From Hyphomicrobium_A sp963817485 (GTDB taxonomy: Bacteria > Pseudomonadota > Alphaproteobacteria > Rhizobiales > Hyphomicrobiaceae): DNA of 64,000 nt. The translations under genes and the position numbers were made by a program. Positions 61,865 through 64,000 of the stretch are shown here, piece after piece; the stretch's first letter is position 1; every line of letters begins with the position of its first letter. A model generated the notes under the pieces. The model was not told where the DNA came from, did not search any database, and saw nothing but the letters and a program-made list of their open reading frames with translations. The stretch is taken from positions 310,001 through 374,000 of the forward strand of contig CAWFOR010000020.1 in the NCBI GenBank assembly GCA_963817485.1, written 5' to 3'.

Positions 61865-62905
61865 CTAGCGGCGCGGCACGTCGCTGATGCGGCGCAACAG
61901 GTCCGCGACCGGATAGTCGACCCACGCGTGCGTGACGAGATCGCGGTGCGTGAGGTTCTGCCCGCCGGGGAAGATGTTCACCGTGCCGGGCACGAGCCGT
62001 GGCTCGAGCCAGGTGGCGTAATCGATCTGGTTGTCGGCCAGCACGCGCTCCATCTCGGCATTCTTGCCTTCGGTCGAGCCGAGATAGGTGCTCACGAAGA
62101 AGGCCGAGCGGTCGTTCGAGATCCAGGATGCGAACTTGCCGAGCTCGCCGTAGAGCGCGTCGAGCAGCACGACGCCGCGCACGCGCTTCATGAGGCCGCC
62201 CTTCGACGCGCACCATGCCGCCGGCAGGTAGCCGCCGCTGTAGGCGACCATGATGATCGGCATGCTGGCGAACGTGCGCACCGAGCGCTGGTCGCCGTGG
62301 AGCTTGGCGAGCTTCTGCGCGGCTTCGCCGACGAACTTCGCAAATGCGCCCGGCTGCCAGAATTTGCCGGCGCTCGAATCCGAGGCGTCGGAGGCGAACT
62401 GCGGGGCGACGAGCACCGCATTGACGCCCGAGGCGGTGATCTGTGCGGGCAGCCGCTGGCGGTAGAGGACGTCGCGGCGCAGCGTGGCGCCGTGGCCGTG
62501 GAAGTAGACGATCATCACCGAGGGACGGCGGATATCGAAGCCCTTGGGGATGTGCAGCAGCACGCGATCGTCGCTGTAGGTCTCGTCCTGCCAATAAGTG
62601 TGGCCGAAGAAGGTGCGATGGCCGAGGCGGCCTTTGTCCTCGACGTTGAGGAAGGGCTGGTCGGAGCTGGCGACGTTGCCCGAATAGGGGAAGGGCGCGG
62701 TCTCGAACGGGATGATCGCGGTCTTGTCCTGCTTGGTCGGCTGGGTGCGGGCGTAGACCTGCTGCGGGATCGGCGGAATGGTCGGGCGGATCGTGCCGGT
62801 GGTCGCGGGCACGCTGCGCGCAAGCGTCGGCTCGCTCGCGGGAACGAGCGCACAAACGCCGCCGAGCAGGGCGGCAAAAGTAGGAACTAGTCGAGAAAGA
62901 TGCAT
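61865..62905 (-). CDS. Secreted alpha/beta-hydrolase-like protein
   Basis: 346 residues with a Sec signal (LVPTFAALLGGVCALVPASE). The hydrolase features are oxyanion loop VMIVYFHGHGATLRRDVL, nucleophile elbow MVAYSGGYLPAAW (G-x-S-x-G variant AYSGGY) and a late His in LTHRDLVTHAWVDYP. The HGHGA motif and two Trp-rich strands suggest an esterase or amidase acting on the envelope. Substrate unknown. Confidence 0.7.
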   Translation of the reverse strand: MHLSRLVPTFAALLGGVCALVPASEPTLARSVPATTGTIRPTIPPIPQQVYARTQPTKQDKTAIIPFETAPFPYSGNVASSDQPFLNVEDKGRLGHRTFFGHTYWQDETYSDDRVLLHIPKGFDIRRPSVMIVYFHGHGATLRRDVLYRQRLPAQITASGVNAVLVAPQFASDASDSSAGKFWQPGAFAKFVGEAAQKLAKLHGDQRSVRTFASMPIIMVAYSGGYLPAAWCASKGGLMKRVRGVVLLDALYGELGKFASWISNDRSAFFVSTYLGSTEGKNAEMERVLADNQIDYATWLEPRLVPGTVNIFPGGQNLTHRDLVTHAWVDYPVADLLRRISDVPRR

Positions 62906-63226
62906 TCCCCCTCCGACGATCTACGAAGTGTGCGCAATGCGCGTTAGTTTTTAGCCAATAACCGCCGTTTAGACGCCCCACGGTGCGGCTGCAACAATTT
63001 GGACATAGCCTTAGTTAAAATAAGAAAGTGTCAATTCGGGGGAAGCGGCCACGGCCGCCGCCAACGGGCAGGCAGGCAAATGGCCGCAAGGGGTCGTGAT
63101 GCAGCGATGCCCCGTAGGCGGTGCAATTTGGCAACGTGATTGCAGCAAATGGGCATCCCGATTGTGAGACTCTCCGCGCTCCAATAGGTTTTGCCGGGGC
63201 ATGAAACGCTTAGCGCAGGCTTCCGA
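62906..63226. other. Intergenic 321 bp
   Basis: No gene supported. GTGTGCGCAATGCGCGTTAG near 62930 is palindromic (TGCGCAATGCGC), and AT-rich stretches such as TTAGTTAAAATAAGAAAG could carry promoters for the divergent genes. Confidence 0.4.
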
Positions 63227-64000
63227 ATGGCAATTGCTGGAACGATTGGTACGCCCTCATCGGAGGAGCGTGGACTGGACCTGCGGACCGTAACGACCGT
63301 CACCGCCGCGGCACTCGCGATCGCCGACATGATCGGCATCGGAGTGTTCACGAGCCTCGGCTTCCAGGTGCAAGGCATCCCGTCGGCGTTCGCCGTGTTG
63401 ATGCTCTGGGTCGTCGGCGGCATTGCCGCGCTGTGCGGCGCTCTCTCTTACGGAGAGCTCGCCGCCGCGCTTCCGCGCTCGGGCGGCGAATACAACTTTC
63501 TGTCGCGCATCTACGGGCGCAGCATCGGCTTCGTCGCGGGGTGGATCTCCGCGACCGTCGGCTTCGCGGCGCCCGTGGCGCTGGCGGCCATGGCGTTCGC
63601 CGGCTACTTCGACGGCATCGCGCCGGGCATCATCAATGCGGCGACGGTGGAGGTGTTCTCCACCAAGGTGTCGCTCATTCCCATCGGCATCGTCTGGCTT
63701 GTCGGTCTCATCCACTTGAGCGGTGTGGCGCTGGGCAGCACGTTTCATAACTACGCGACCGGGCTGAAGCTCGCGCTGATCGTCGTTCTGATCTTCGCCG
63801 GACTTGCGCTCGGCACGCCGCAGCCGATCTCGTTCGCGCCGTCGGCCTCCGACCTCCACTACATCACGGGCGCGCCGTTCGCCGTCGGGCTCGTGTTCGT
63901 GATGTACGCCTACTCGGGCTGGAATGCCGCCACCTACATCGCGGGCGAGATCCACAACCCGCAGCGCAGCCTGCCGCTCGCCATCCTGGCGGCCACGCTG
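63227..64000 (+). CDS. APC-superfamily amino-acid permease, N-terminal part
   Basis: The frame is open to the window end (258 codons), with ATG 63227. LRTVTTVTAAALAIADMIGIG is the APC family TM1 glycine signature (G-x-G-F), followed by TM2 with LSYGELAAALPRSGGEYNFL and several further spans, including HNYATGLKLALIVVLIFAGL and FVMYAYSGWNAATYIAGEI. It is an amino-acid/H+ symporter or antiporter; substrate undetermined. Confidence 0.9.
   Translation, partial: MAIAGTIGTPSSEERGLDLRTVTTVTAAALAIADMIGIGVFTSLGFQVQGIPSAFAVLMLWVVGGIAALCGALSYGELAAALPRSGGEYNFLSRIYGRSIGFVAGWISATVGFAAPVALAAMAFAGYFDGIAPGIINAATVEVFSTKVSLIPIGIVWLVGLIHLSGVALGSTFHNYATGLKLALIVVLIFAGLALGTPQPISFAPSASDLHYITGAPFAVGLVFVMYAYSGWNAATYIAGEIHNPQRSLPLAILAATL

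Noticed and set aside
1..64000. CRISPR arrays, tRNA/rRNA genes, integrases or prophage genes
   Set aside because: None recognised on reading both strands.

Overview
The window is about 64 kb of GC-rich chromosomal DNA from an alphaproteobacterium, most likely a member of the Hyphomicrobiales (Xanthobacteraceae/Nitrobacteraceae-like). Gene content supports this: the aminotransferase-hom-glpX block, rplM-rpsI near argC and an enoyl-CoA hydratase, leucyl/arginyl-tRNA-protein transferase (bpt), HWE-type kinases, GGAAC-N16/17-CGTT promoters of the general-stress EcfG type, and a class I PHA synthase. No rRNA, tRNA, CRISPR array or complete transposase was found.

Layout. 1-2.2 kb: end of an imelysin / DUF1513 operon. 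2.2-10.7 kb: exopolysaccharide cluster (O-antigen ligase, polyprenyl glycosylphosphotransferase, GT4, Wza-like export lipoprotein, Wzz/BY-kinase-like protein, NodB deacetylase). 10.7-17.5 kb: housekeeping (ctaA, argC, terC, rpsI, rplM, a crotonase, a VOC and a CoA-binding protein). 17.5-19.1 kb: arsR-arsC-aqpS. 19.2-23.7 kb: two about 98 % identical, about 490-bp inverted repeats enclosing a glutamate-receptor-like channel, an RhlE helicase and a small Cys-rich protein. 23.7-25.1 kb: low-GC, gene-poor island with a broken gene. 25.1-28.4 kb: small proteins and parC. 28.5-36.2 kb: accessory and stress block with a monooxygenase, a glycosyltransferase remnant, small stress-type proteins, a response regulator, an HWE kinase, an L,D-transpeptidase-like gene, a periplasmic peroxiredoxin, a CAP protein and parC 3'-end remnants. 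36.2-45 kb: signalling block with an ECF sigma/anti-sigma/cupredoxin/metallophosphoesterase operon, a NarX/NarL-type two-component pair, two divergent DUF2380-like genes with DUF3047, and an AraC regulator. 45-64 kb: mostly core metabolism and protein modification (bpt, rimK, acyl-CoA synthetase, metY, Tat-exported carbonic anhydrase, phaC, alaC-hom-glpX, an amino-acid permease cut by the window end).

Two themes stand out. (i) Six otherwise well-conserved genes carry single-base frameshifts, almost all +1 insertions. One fuses ribosomal proteins L13 and S9 in frame, another fuses a Wza-like gene to a glycosyltransferase. This looks like an assembly-error signature, but could include real decay. 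(ii) Regulatory circuitry can be read directly from the DNA: three exact and one near EcfG promoters, a 13-bp palindrome GGGCAAATTGCCC shared by the kinase promoter and the divergent DUF2380 promoters, and a tandem GGTA-N6-TACC operator upstream of rplM. The best candidates for an undescribed system are the DUF2380/DUF3047 two-component regulon and the repeat-bounded glutamate-receptor/helicase segment.
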